Shown piece after piece: positions 32,849 to 43,941 of a stretch of 64,000 nucleotides of DNA. Position 1 is the first letter of the stretch; each line of letters opens with the position of its first letter. The position numbers and the translations under genes are program-made. The stretch covers positions 32,756-96,755 of the forward strand of contig JAOADW010000035.1 in the NCBI GenBank assembly GCA_026417115.1, read 5' to 3'. Below the pieces are notes generated by a model. That model made no database searches. It saw nothing but the letters and a program-made list of their open reading frames with translations, and was not told the DNA's origin. The DNA is from Rhodocyclaceae bacterium. GTDB lineage: Bacteria > Pseudomonadota > Gammaproteobacteria > Burkholderiales > Rhodocyclaceae.

Positions 32849-34105
32849 CTACGAGCCGATCTTGCGGGGAAGCTCGATCGTCACGGTCGCGCCGCCGGAA
32901 TCATTGGCGAGCCGCAACTTTCCCCCCAAGCGTTCGATGGCGCTGCGCGCCAGCCACAACCCCAACCCCGCTCCCTGTTCATGCGCTGGCAGAGGCTTGC
33001 CTCCCGCCGCGGCGAGCACCTGCGGGGGGAAGCCAGGGCCCTGATCGGCCACCGTGATGCGCAGCCAGTCTTCGTTCCAGGCCAGCCTGAGCTCAATGTC
33101 TCGCGGTGCAATGCGCGCTGCATTGTTGAGCAGGCTGATCACTGCTTGCTCGACTTCCGGCGGCGGCGCCCATTGCGGCGACGTCGCATCCGTTTCCACG
33201 CGCATGCGGCAACTGGCCTCTGGCCAATAGCTGCGCCAGCGTTCGAGGACGCCAGTGAGCCAATCGGTCACGGCCACCGCATGCATGTCTTCGGCGCGGC
33301 GGTGACCGGCGCGCGCCGTCATCCCGCCGATGATCGTCTTGCATTGTTCGATCTGGCGTTCGAGCATCTCGAGATCGGCGCGGCAATCCTCGGGCAGCCT
33401 CGTATCACGACGCAGCTCGCCGCAGATCACACGCATCGTCGCCAGCGGCGTGCCAAGCTCATGAGCCGCGCCCGCAGCAAGTTGTGCGAGCGCCACGACC
33501 TGCGCATCCCTGAGCGCCTGCTCGCGCGCGGCCGCAAGCTCGGCGTCTCGCCTGCGGATGGCGTCGGTCAGGCGCGAAAGGAACATCGCGATCAACCACG
33601 CCGAGACGACGAAGGTCAGCCACATGCCGATCAAATGCAACCGCGTGGCGCGCGCCACGTCCTCGATGGGCAAGGGCAAGGAAAAAAACATCAACAGCGA
33701 ATACAACACGACCGCGAGTCCCGCCAAGATCAAGGCAAGCCGCATGGGCATCGCCAAGGCCGCGACGGTCACAGGTACCAACAACAGGGAAACGAGCGGG
33801 TTCGTCGCGCCGCCCGTGAGATAAAACATCGCCGCCATCGCGCAAAGATCGAACGCCAGCTGGCGCGCCAATGCCGGTTTGGTGAGCGCGCTGCGCGCAA
33901 GAAGACGCGCGGTATAGCCAATGCTTACCGCCATCAAGGCCAAAATCGCAGTAAGCCACAGCCAGGGCAGGCGCAGATCGAGCAGGAAGATGCCGATCAG
34001 GATCGCACAGCCGAGGCTGATCGCGAGCCCCAGCCGCAGCTGCACGAGGCCTTTGCCCCCGAGGAAAAAATCGGCGCTTGGCGAGGAATCGGCTAGTCGA
34101 TGCAT
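32849..34105 (-). CDS. regB: RegB/PrrB-type redox sensor histidine kinase
   Basis: A 418-residue kinase with six membrane helices (about 25-175). The ubiquinone-binding heptapeptide motif is present as GGATNPL at 98-104. The phospho-acceptor H215 lies in AAHELGTPL, and a cysteine exactly 40 residues later (C255 in EQCKTI) corresponds to the redox-active Cys265 of Rhodobacter RegB (His225 there). The C-terminal ATPase domain has DQGPGFP and GAGLGLWLA. ATG 34105 is chosen over a TTG 9 bases up. It diverges from the diheme cytochrome gene across a RegA-type operator. Confidence 0.93.
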   Translation of the reverse strand: MHRLADSSPSADFFLGGKGLVQLRLGLAISLGCAILIGIFLLDLRLPWLWLTAILALMAVSIGYTARLLARSALTKPALARQLAFDLCAMAAMFYLTGGATNPLVSLLLVPVTVAALAMPMRLALILAGLAVVLYSLLMFFSLPLPIEDVARATRLHLIGMWLTFVVSAWLIAMFLSRLTDAIRRRDAELAAAREQALRDAQVVALAQLAAGAAHELGTPLATMRVICGELRRDTRLPEDCRADLEMLERQIEQCKTIIGGMTARAGHRRAEDMHAVAVTDWLTGVLERWRSYWPEASCRMRVETDATSPQWAPPPEVEQAVISLLNNAARIAPRDIELRLAWNEDWLRITVADQGPGFPPQVLAAAGGKPLPAHEQGAGLGLWLARSAIERLGGKLRLANDSGGATVTIELPRKIGS

Positions 34106-34153
34106 GGCTTGCAATTATCCGACATGGATCAAGGAAAGCGCACTGACAGGGAT

Positions 34154-34168
34154 GCGACAATGTGTCGC
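34154..34168. promoter_or_regulatory. RegA/PrrA-type operator
   Basis: GCGAC-N5-GTCGC, a perfect dyad within GCGACA-ATG-TGTCGC, lies 28 bases before the cytochrome gene and 49 bases before regB. It fits the two-block GCGNC...GNCGC pattern described for PrrA/RegA. Control of both flanking genes, including autoregulation, is inferred. Confidence 0.6.
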
Positions 34169-34195
34169 AAGATACGGTAGGAGGAAGTCGCCCCC

Positions 34196-34855
34196 ATGAA
34201 CCATTGGCTTACGAAAGCGTTGCCGTGCTTTTGCTTTTTAGTGTCTTTCCATGTCCTCGGCGCTGATCTTCAAGCTGGCAAAGAGATCAATGCCACCTGT
34301 GCAGGCTGCCATGGCGAATTCGGTCAAGGCGGCAAAAAAGGAGAATATCCACGCATCGGCGGTCAACGAGCCGCCTATCTCGAACAACAGTTGCGCAATT
34401 TTCGCGATCGCATCCGCATCAACATCCCCATGTATCCTTATACCCATCCGCGCGAGCTATCCGAGGAAGACATCGTCAATGTCTCTGGCTATCTCGCCAG
34501 CCTCGTCTTGCCCACCAAACCCCCTGAGTTCAAACCCACCGACGATGCGCTCACTCGCCTCAGGGCTATGGAAAAGGTGATGATCATTCCGCGCGCCGAA
34601 GGCAATGTCACGCGCGGCGAAGCGCATTACCAGGAACACTGCGCCAACTGTCACGGCAAAGATGGCATGGGACGCAGCGATTTTCCGATGCTCGTCGGCC
34701 AATACACGAATTACTTGATGAAGCAGATGCAAGCCTACCGCGCAAAAGAAAGACCACACGACGAAGACAAACCCGGCGGCATCCTCGATCGCTTCAGCGA
34801 ACAAGATTTGCAGGACATCCTCGCTTATCTGACGAGCATTCAGACGAAAGACTAG
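34196..34855 (+). CDS. Diheme cytochrome c (c4-like)
   Basis: A 219-residue exported cytochrome with a signal peptide (about 1-22) and two mono-heme c domains: CAGCH at 35-39 and CANCH at 149-153. Each is followed by a candidate methionine ligand in IPMYPY and FPMLVG. It resembles the cytochrome c4 group and could donate electrons to NirS or to a terminal oxidase. It diverges from regB across the putative RegA operator and converges with nirH, overlapping its end by 4 bases. A GGAGGA ribosome site precedes the ATG. Confidence 0.87.
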   Translation: MNHWLTKALPCFCFLVSFHVLGADLQAGKEINATCAGCHGEFGQGGKKGEYPRIGGQRAAYLEQQLRNFRDRIRINIPMYPYTHPRELSEEDIVNVSGYLASLVLPTKPPEFKPTDDALTRLRAMEKVMIIPRAEGNVTRGEAHYQEHCANCHGKDGMGRSDFPMLVGQYTNYLMKQMQAYRAKERPHDEDKPGGILDRFSEQDLQDILAYLTSIQTKD

Positions 34856-35328
34856 CCCGTCAGCCGCAAGCCGCTTTTCTTGAGAATGCGGCTGCTATAA
34901 AGAACCTCGTAAGCACGACAGGCGGGGCCAAGAAGCTGCGCGATCTCGCTGATGGCCGCTTCGGTCTCGCCGCGGTCGCGACCATGCACCATGGCGAACA
35001 GATTATACGGCCAATCCGGCAAATGGCGCGGCCGCCGGTAACAGTGGGTGACGAAGGGCAAAGCCCCGACTTGCTGACCCAGCGCGTCGATGCGCTCGTC
35101 ATCGACATCCCAAACCGTCATACCGTTATGGCGATAGCCCAGCGCATAGTGATTGGGCACAGCGCCAATGCGGCGGATGATGCCGGCCTCCAGCATGCGT
35201 GCCAGTCGCGTCTGCACCTCGCCGGCCGAGACGCCGAGCTGCTGGGCAAGGGCTTCATAGGGCCGCGGCACCAGCGGTAGCCCTGCCTGGGTAGCAACGA
35301 TCAGTCGCCGGTCGAGCGCATCAAGCAT
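34852..35328 (-). CDS. nirH: NirH, siroheme decarboxylase component
   Basis: A 158-residue AsnC/Lrp-like protein of the heme d1 pathway. NirD/L/G/H-type proteins decarboxylate siroheme to 12,18-didecarboxysiroheme. The N-terminal helix-turn-helix-like region is followed by the family segments THCYRRPRHLPDWPYNLFAMVHG and AYEVLYSSRILKKSGLRL. The ATG at 35328 overlaps the nirG stop. It is the last gene of the leftward nir operon. Confidence 0.88.
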   Translation of the reverse strand: MLDALDRRLIVATQAGLPLVPRPYEALAQQLGVSAGEVQTRLARMLEAGIIRRIGAVPNHYALGYRHNGMTVWDVDDERIDALGQQVGALPFVTHCYRRPRHLPDWPYNLFAMVHGRDRGETEAAISEIAQLLGPACRAYEVLYSSRILKKSGLRLTG

Positions 35329-35791
35329 CGAGTTTGAGCCCCACGAAATATTCGCGTTCTTTGGGAAAGGCATACACCTTGAGTCCGGTGATCGATTCGA
35401 TGTAGGCAATGACATCGGCGATCCTTTCCGGCGTTTCCGTAGCCAATACGAACCACATGTTGAACGCATGCTCACGCCGATAATTGTGGGCAACCTCGGG
35501 CAGGGCATTGACGAGCTCAGCGATGCGGTCGTAATCCTCTGCGGGTACCCTCATCGCCGCCAAGACAAAGGCTCCTCCGAGTTTTTCGATTTGGAACAAG
35601 GGGCCAAAACGCGTGAGCACGCCGCGCGCGAGGAGATCGCTTAGGCGATGCAAGACCGCTTCTTCGCTCAGGCCGAGCGCCGCGCCAACCGCCGCGAACG
35701 GCTCGTCGCAAAGGGGAAAGCCCTGTTGGAGCGCATTGATCAATGCCCGATCGGTCTCGTCGAGGCAGGCGGCCACGGTTTCAAGACGCAT
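35321..35791 (-). CDS. nirG: NirG, siroheme decarboxylase component
   Basis: A 156-residue paralog of NirH and NirDL. The conserved block AHNYRREHAFNMWFVLATE and the terminal FPKEREYFVGLKLDA mark the NirD/NirG type, whereas NirL/NirH end differently. The start at 35791 (M-R-L-E-T-V) overlaps the nirDL stop by 11 bases. A 13-residue upstream extension is possible but looks like nirDL in another frame. It partners NirH and NirDL in siroheme decarboxylation. Confidence 0.88.
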   Translation of the reverse strand: MRLETVAACLDETDRALINALQQGFPLCDEPFAAVGAALGLSEEAVLHRLSDLLARGVLTRFGPLFQIEKLGGAFVLAAMRVPAEDYDRIAELVNALPEVAHNYRREHAFNMWFVLATETPERIADVIAYIESITGLKVYAFPKEREYFVGLKLDA

Positions 35792-36758
35792 CGAAGTAAC
35801 GGGCTCCACATTGTTTGAAGCGGCGCACACTGAACAATACTTCCGCGGGATGGCCGGCGAGGCGTTGCAAGCGCTCGATCACCGGCGCGACCTCGGCGCG
35901 CGTGCGTCCATGCACCATGCAAAACAGATTGTATGGCCAATGGGGCAGACAGCGTGCACGCCGATAGCAAAGCGTCACGCCTCTCTCGGCCGCGAGCCGA
36001 GAGCCAATTTCGCTCGCCGTCTCGTCAGGAACGTCGAAGACCACCATGGCGTTGGCGCAAAACCCCAGTTCGTGGTGGCGCACAACGACGCCAAAACGTT
36101 TGACGCTGCCCTCCTCGAGCCATTGCTTTAGCTGCCAGAGCAGGGCTTCCTCCGTCATGCCGGTCTCTTCGGCGAGTTGCGCAAAAGGCTCCGGTACGAG
36201 CGGCAGACCCGGTTGGAGTGCGGCGATCAGCCGTCGTTGCGTCGCCGACATCGGCCGCCGTTCGCAACGCTTGGGTCGATCGCGGCGCTTGCCGCCATGC
36301 AAGAGATCGAAACCCAGATCGATATGAAATTCCTCGACGAGCGGCATGGCAATCGGCGCATGACCCGTTTCTTTTTCCAGTGTGTCGAGCAAAGCCGAGA
36401 GCGCCGTTTCGTCAGGGGCGGCAGCGACAAACCAGAGATTGAAGCGATGCTCACGCTCATAGTTGTGATTGACGCCAGGCTTAGCGCTGACGATCGCCGC
36501 CACCTCTTCGAGACGCTCGCGCGGCACCGCCATGGCTGCAAGCGTACTGGCGCCGATCGTTCGTGGAGCGAAGACGGCGCCGACACGACTGATCATCCCT
36601 TGCGCAGCAAGCGCCCGCAGACAGGCCAACACCGTCTCCTCGTCGCTGCCCAAACGGGCGGCAATGGCGGCAAAGGGCCTGCGGCACAAAGGAAAATCGC
36701 GCTGGAATTCGTTGAGCAGACGAAATTCGAGCCCTTCGGCGAGAATCGGCGCGTTCAT
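35781..36758 (-). CDS. nirDL: NirDL, fused siroheme decarboxylase
   Basis: A 325-residue fusion. The first half (about 1-155, with GVNHNYEREHRFNLWFVAA and EEFHIDLGFDL) is NirD-like. A basic linker (about 156-168, KRRDRPKRCERR) joins it to a NirL-like second half (about 170-325, with TLCYRRARCLPHWPYNLFCMVHG). Such fusions are known, for example in Paracoccus. The start overlaps the nirF stop as ATGA. With separate nirG and nirH the window holds all four modules of the decarboxylase. Confidence 0.92.
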   Translation of the reverse strand: MNAPILAEGLEFRLLNEFQRDFPLCRRPFAAIAARLGSDEETVLACLRALAAQGMISRVGAVFAPRTIGASTLAAMAVPRERLEEVAAIVSAKPGVNHNYEREHRFNLWFVAAAPDETALSALLDTLEKETGHAPIAMPLVEEFHIDLGFDLLHGGKRRDRPKRCERRPMSATQRRLIAALQPGLPLVPEPFAQLAEETGMTEEALLWQLKQWLEEGSVKRFGVVVRHHELGFCANAMVVFDVPDETASEIGSRLAAERGVTLCYRRARCLPHWPYNLFCMVHGRTRAEVAPVIERLQRLAGHPAEVLFSVRRFKQCGARYFDAS

Positions 36759-37951
36759 CAGAATCCTATCCTGGCTGCGCGGCTGGCGAAGAAGATGCCA
36801 GAAGGGCTCTGCAGCGGCAGGCTGTCCAAACGGGCGAAGGTTTGCGTGTCGTAGATCACGACGGCATGATCGTCGCGCGCCGAAAGCCAGACCTGCTCAC
36901 CACGCGGTGTAAATTCCATGTGCAGAATTGCCTTGCCTGGCTGCAAGGTCTGCACGACCTGTCCCGTCAGCGTATCGATGACCTGCACCCAGCCATTGTC
37001 GGGGAAAGCAAAATTGACCCAGACTTGGCGCCCATCGGGGCGGGCCATGACGAACACCGGTTGCCCTTTCACAGGGATCCGGCGTGTTTCTTGCCAGCGT
37101 TCGGTATCGACCACCAAGACTTCACGCCGGCCTATCGCAGGGAGATAAGCATGCCGACCCGCGATCGCCCAGCCCCGCAAATGCGGCATCTTGAATACCG
37201 GCAGTTTTTCTTCGCCACGGCCATAGTTCTCCAAAATCTTGCGCACGCCTTTGTCGATTTGCCAGGTATCGAGTAGCGCCACGCCATCCTCGCCGAAGAG
37301 ACCAGCAAGATAGTAACGGCCATCCGGGGTCACCAACCCATCATAGGGATGCATGCCGGCAGGAAACCTTCGCGTGTGGGGTCGCCGAGGATCAGCAAGG
37401 TCGGTCACCCAAATTTCCCCTTTGTCGAAGAGGGAATAAGCGAAGCGGTTGCCGGGCAGGTCGACGAGCCCGACGACCTTCGAGCCCGTAGGTACTTCGG
37501 CGAGCAGTTCGAGCGTTACCGCATCGAAAACTTTGATGCCGCCAGGATCGTAATTTTGCGCGACGACCAAGCGGCCATCCTGGGAAATCGCGCCGCCAAT
37601 GCTATTGCCTGCCTGCATCACGCGTTTGACGATGCGCGCACCCAGCAAATCGACCTTGGTGAGCCCGCCGTCTCGACCAAACACATAGGCATATCGGCCA
37701 TCGCGTGAAAACACGGCAGAAGCATGCGAGAGATCGCCTAGTCCTTCGACCTTGGCGAGGATGCGCCGCGCGGTGGTTTCAACGATGGCCACGCGTCCGT
37801 CGGCGCGCTCGATGACGATGCCCAAATCGCCCGTGCCTCTTTGCGCAGATGTTGCGGCGCAGCCTGCTAACAATAGGCACCAACAGAGTGCGACGAGCGC
37901 TCTTATCGCGACTCTCGAGGAAAGCCTTGCTGTAACTGACGCACGATCCAT
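36758..37951 (-). CDS. nirF: NirF, heme d1 biosynthesis lipoprotein
   Basis: A 397-residue protein with a signal peptide ending in the lipobox LAGC (about residue 29) and a d1-type eight-bladed propeller without a c-heme motif, which separates it from NirN and NirS. NirF acts in the periplasm late in d1 synthesis. The ATG at 37951 (M-D-R-A-S-V) puts its first 49 bases inside nirC in another frame. Longer upstream extensions would run antisense to no feature but lie within nirC and lack a signal peptide. Confidence 0.91.
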   Translation of the reverse strand: MDRASVTARLSSRVAIRALVALCWCLLLAGCAATSAQRGTGDLGIVIERADGRVAIVETTARRILAKVEGLGDLSHASAVFSRDGRYAYVFGRDGGLTKVDLLGARIVKRVMQAGNSIGGAISQDGRLVVAQNYDPGGIKVFDAVTLELLAEVPTGSKVVGLVDLPGNRFAYSLFDKGEIWVTDLADPRRPHTRRFPAGMHPYDGLVTPDGRYYLAGLFGEDGVALLDTWQIDKGVRKILENYGRGEEKLPVFKMPHLRGWAIAGRHAYLPAIGRREVLVVDTERWQETRRIPVKGQPVFVMARPDGRQVWVNFAFPDNGWVQVIDTLTGQVVQTLQPGKAILHMEFTPRGEQVWLSARDDHAVVIYDTQTFARLDSLPLQSPSGIFFASRAARIGF

Positions 37952-38229
37952 TCCGCCTCCCCTTCGCTGAGGAAAGCCTGCCAAGCCGGCATCGCCGTCC
38001 CAGGGCGACCATACAGAATCGTCGCCACTAGCCCTGCCATAGGTTTGTCGCGTAGCGCCTCTGGCGTGAGCGGGGCCCCGAGCCCGCCCGTCAGGCGAAG
38101 ACCATGACAAGAGCCGCAATCCTGACGCACCCAATGGATGAGTTCCCGCTGCCGTGCGATATCGGGCTCTGCCCATGCCTTCGGCATTACGTAGAGCATG
38201 CTGACGATCATCAACACGATGAGGCGCAT
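37903..38229 (-). CDS. nirC: NirC, periplasmic cytochrome c
   Basis: A 108-residue monoheme cytochrome with a signal peptide (about 1-20) and the heme motif CGSCH at 38-42, and a likely methionine ligand in GTAMPAW. NirC can pass electrons to NirS and is proposed to take part in heme d1 maturation. ATG 38229 is placed at the signal peptide start. Its 3' end overlaps nirF by 49 bases. Confidence 0.88.
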   Translation of the reverse strand: MRLIVLMIVSMLYVMPKAWAEPDIARQRELIHWVRQDCGSCHGLRLTGGLGAPLTPEALRDKPMAGLVATILYGRPGTAMPAWQAFLSEGEAEWIVRQLQQGFPRESR

Positions 38230-38327
38230 GACAGACTCGCCGGGCCGACGGGCTTTGGCGAAGCGAATCCTCCACCGCCGCCCGCCGCACCCCACCTCTG
38301 CTTTATCTCGTCTGACCTACCGATCGA

Positions 38328-39218
38328 TCATTGTTTCACGGCCGTGAGGTCTGCCTTGGCGTCGATGCCCAGGGTATAGCCCAGGGTCACGTGGTGGAAG
38401 CGACCATTGGTGTAGTCATCATGGATTGCAAAACCAAAGTTGACCACTTTGCCCGGAGCCAGCGCGATGTCTTTATCCCCGCCCGTGAATTTGCGCGCGA
38501 ACACCACCGTCCACTCGCCGCCTTTGTTTTCCCCTTTCGCTTCGATGAGAGCCGTGCCGCCTTCCATCACGCGTTTGTCCGCGACGTATCCATCGAAGCC
38601 CTTGTTCGCCTTGCTCGTCCACTGCAAAAGATCATAGAACTTGCCGGCGTCTTTGACGTATTTCGTCTTTTTGTCGTCTTTCGCTTCGGGCATCGTGCGC
38701 GAATCGGCATGGCAGGTGGCCCAGCAGCCGCCAAGCTTGGACATATCGACTTCGCGCCCTTTCTCGTCTTTGGCGGTGATGCCATCCGGCGCAAACATGA
38801 GGGCGAGCTTGACCGGGTTGTCGGCATCCATCTTTGGCCCGCCGCCTGGCGGCTGTTTCCATGAAAAGCGCAGATAGAGCGTGCTGCCGTCATGAGCGGC
38901 CTGGACATTGACAGGGAATCCAGCCGCCTTGCCCTTGATGGGTTTCGGTTCGATTTTCTCGCCACTGACCATCTTGTTGCCCAAGACGAGCTTCTCGGCT
39001 TCTTCCTGATGGCATGCCGTACACGGCTCTCCCTTCCGCAATCCCTTGGCGCCGGAATGCTCGACGCCATTCATGATCCATTCCACCGGGGATGCGCCGG
39101 GATAAAAGACATACATCTTCGTCACCGGCACCTTGCTCCAATCAGGAGGGCCGGCAAAAACGGCGCCACTCGCCATCACCATCGTCAGAACGGAAACGGT
39201 TGTGCGTAACGGATTCAT
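38328..39218 (-). CDS. Exported cytochrome with ethylbenzene-dehydrogenase-type heme-binding domain
   Basis: A 296-residue protein with a signal peptide (about 1-22). A canonical c-heme motif CTACH lies at 66-70 and an unusual CX3CH motif, CWATCH, at 165-170. The C-terminal part (about 90-290, LYLRFSWKQPP, VNFGFAIHDDYTNGRFHHVTLGYTLG) resembles the heme-b-binding gamma-subunit fold of ethylbenzene and DMSO-type dehydrogenases. It probably shuttles electrons to NirS. ATG 39218 has AGGGAG 7 bases upstream. It lies between nirS and nirC, with its own FNR/DNR-like box upstream. Confidence 0.8.
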   Translation of the reverse strand: MNPLRTTVSVLTMVMASGAVFAGPPDWSKVPVTKMYVFYPGASPVEWIMNGVEHSGAKGLRKGEPCTACHQEEAEKLVLGNKMVSGEKIEPKPIKGKAAGFPVNVQAAHDGSTLYLRFSWKQPPGGGPKMDADNPVKLALMFAPDGITAKDEKGREVDMSKLGGCWATCHADSRTMPEAKDDKKTKYVKDAGKFYDLLQWTSKANKGFDGYVADKRVMEGGTALIEAKGENKGGEWTVVFARKFTGGDKDIALAPGKVVNFGFAIHDDYTNGRFHHVTLGYTLGIDAKADLTAVKQ

Positions 39219-39278
39219 CTGGGTCTCCCTCACGAGGTTACGATGGGCCTATTCAAACGCATCGTGCGCAGGCCCTCA

Positions 39279-39292
39279 TTGATCCGGCTCAA
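39279..39292 (-). promoter_or_regulatory. FNR/DNR-type box upstream of the cytochrome-nirCFDLGH operon
   Basis: TTGAT-CCGG-CTCAA on the plus strand matches TTGAT-N4-ATCAA at 9 of 10 positions. Its centre is about 68 bases before the cytochrome start. It suggests a promoter separate from that of nirS. Confidence 0.55.
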
Positions 39293-39301
39293 ACAAAATG
39301 A

Positions 39302-39321
39302 AGGGGCCGTCGCCGGCCCCT
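39302..39321 (-). terminator. Terminator-like hairpin after nirS
   Basis: An 8-bp stem (AGGGGCCG / CGGCCCCT, 4-base loop) is followed on the minus strand by TTCATTTTG. It lies 22 bases past the nirS stop and would end or reduce read-through into the next cytochrome gene. Confidence 0.65.
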
Positions 39322-39343
39322 CCTTCCTCCCTGTGATGCTCGC

Positions 39344-41035
39344 TCAGTAAATGTCGTGCTGCGTGTTATAGACGTTGAATTTACCCGTGGGCGTGATCAT
39401 CTTCGGATCGGTGATGACTTTCTTGAGTTTCAGCGTCTTGTCGTCGTAGATGACGATCGCCGAGGGATCGCTCTTGCCGCCCCAGACCGAGATCCAAACT
39501 TCGTCGCCATTCTTGTTGTATTCCGGATGCACGGCGCGGCGGAAGGCCTTGGTCATCGGCAGCCCGGAATCCTTGGCCACATCGATCTTGACGGGTGGTT
39601 TCGAAAGATCCGTCAAATCGAAGACGAAGACGGCTTCGGCCAGCTCACGCTCCGGATTCTGCGGCAAATCCACCCACAGATGCTTCGATTTGGGATGGGT
39701 CTTGACGAACAAATTGCCCGCTCCCGGCACCTTGAGCTCTTCGACGACCTTCCAGTTATATTGCTTGTATTTGGCATGTTGAGGCTTCTCCGACGGCGTC
39801 GAGATCAAAGAAACGACGTCCGCGCCCAAATGGCCGGTGGCCCAGACCGGTCCATATTTCGGGTGCACGAAATTGGCGCCGCGCCCCGGATGTGGGATCT
39901 TCTTGGTATCGATCAGCGCCGCCAGCTTGCCGGTCTTGGTGTCGACGGCAGCGATCTTGTGGGAAGCATTGGCCGCGACGAGGAAGTAACGCTTCGAAGC
40001 ATCCCAGCCGCCATCATGCAAAAACTTCGCCGATTCGATCGTCGTCGTCTTCAGATTCTTGATGTCGGAATAATCGACGAGGAGGATCTGGCCGGTCTCC
40101 TTGATGTTGATCACCCATTCGGGCTTGATCTCCGAAGAAACGATCGAGGCCACGCGCGGCTCGGGATGATATTCGCCATCGACGGTCATGCCGCGTGTGC
40201 TGACGATCTTCAGGGGCTTCAAGGTGTCGCCTTCCATGATTGCATATTGCGGCGGCCAATAAGAGCCGCCTACCAGATACTTGTCCTCATAGCCCTTGAA
40301 CTTCGAAGTATCGACCGAACGTGCGTCATAGCCGATCTTGACCGTGGCCACCGTGTCGGGCTTTTCCATCCACAAGTCGATGAGATTGACAAGGCCATCC
40401 CGCCCGACCGTATAGAGATAGCGCCCCGATTTCGACATGCGCGAGATATGTACCGCATAGCCGGTCTTGACGATGTTGATGATCTGCTTCGTATCGCCAT
40501 CGATCAAGGCAAGCTCGCCCGTATCCCGCAGGGTCACCGCGAAGATGTTTTCGATGTTGTAGGAGTTCATCTTCTTCTTCGGCCGCTGCTCGACCGGCAC
40601 GATCAGCTTCCAGGTCGCCATCATGTCTTTGAGCGAGAATTCGGGCGGCACATCGGGCGTCGTCTGGATGTAACGCGCCATCAGATTGATTTCTTCCTTG
40701 GTCAGGATGTCATCGAAATTGACCATCCCCCCTTCGGTGCCCAGGGCGATGATCTTTTCCAACCGATTGGTGCCTAGCTTCAGTGTTCCGCCTTCTTGCA
40801 CCGTGCCATCGGGCAGTTTCTTCGTCCAATGCGGCTCCAGATTCTTGCCCGTCGCCCCCTTGCGCAGCACCCCATGGCAACCCGCGCAGCGCTCGAAATA
40901 GATTTTCTTGGCTTTTTCCTTCTCTTCCGCCGTCAATTGCGGTGCGCCTTCCTGCGCCAGCGCTGGCGCCGAAATAGCCGCAAGCGCAAGCGGCACGAGA
41001 GCCCGCGTGAAATTACGAACTCCAAACGTCTTCAT
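39344..41035 (-). CDS. nirS: NirS, cytochrome cd1 nitrite reductase
   Basis: A 563-residue periplasmic enzyme reducing nitrite to nitric oxide. It has a signal peptide (about 1-27, ending APALA), a cytochrome c domain with CAGCH at 50-54, and a d1-heme propeller. The proximal d1 ligand corresponds to H196 in GYAVHISRMS. The two distal catalytic histidines correspond to H340 (KFLHDGGWD) and H391 (ANFVHPKYG). All key residues are present. ATG 41035 is preceded by GGGAGGATCTCAA. It has its own FNR/DNR-like box and a hairpin after the stop. Confidence 0.98.
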   Translation of the reverse strand: MKTFGVRNFTRALVPLALAAISAPALAQEGAPQLTAEEKEKAKKIYFERCAGCHGVLRKGATGKNLEPHWTKKLPDGTVQEGGTLKLGTNRLEKIIALGTEGGMVNFDDILTKEEINLMARYIQTTPDVPPEFSLKDMMATWKLIVPVEQRPKKKMNSYNIENIFAVTLRDTGELALIDGDTKQIINIVKTGYAVHISRMSKSGRYLYTVGRDGLVNLIDLWMEKPDTVATVKIGYDARSVDTSKFKGYEDKYLVGGSYWPPQYAIMEGDTLKPLKIVSTRGMTVDGEYHPEPRVASIVSSEIKPEWVINIKETGQILLVDYSDIKNLKTTTIESAKFLHDGGWDASKRYFLVAANASHKIAAVDTKTGKLAALIDTKKIPHPGRGANFVHPKYGPVWATGHLGADVVSLISTPSEKPQHAKYKQYNWKVVEELKVPGAGNLFVKTHPKSKHLWVDLPQNPERELAEAVFVFDLTDLSKPPVKIDVAKDSGLPMTKAFRRAVHPEYNKNGDEVWISVWGGKSDPSAIVIYDDKTLKLKKVITDPKMITPTGKFNVYNTQHDIY

Positions 41036-41117
41036 TTGAGATCCTCCCGTGACATCGATGACAATGGGCGAGATGCCCACCGAGGCGGAAGGATCCTCCT
41101 ATTGAGCGTTACCGTCC

Positions 41118-41131
41118 TTGATTCGAGTCAA
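41118..41131 (-). promoter_or_regulatory. FNR/DNR-type box upstream of nirS
   Basis: TTGAT-TCGA-GTCAA on the plus strand (TTGAC-TCGA-ATCAA on the transcribed side) matches the TTGAT-N4-ATCAA consensus at 9 of 10 positions. Its centre is about 90 bases before the nirS start, consistent with class II activation by a DNR/FNR-type protein and a leader of about 50 bases. Confidence 0.65.
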
Positions 41132-41175
41132 ATCCCAAATCGATTAGTCGGTAATTCCCGTTCGGTGAGGGACGC

Positions 41176-43797
<2,622 letters not shown>

Positions 43798-43941
43798 GGC
43801 ATGAGCGGAGTTCGTTTCGAAGCATTCGATTCTACGCGAGGTCTGCGGCGCGAAAGGGCCCTTCAGACGCCATCGCCTTGCGTAAGGCCGGCACCCCCTT
43901 TTTCTTCGGTCGTCCCCAAGCCGTGAGCGCGTTTCGCACGC

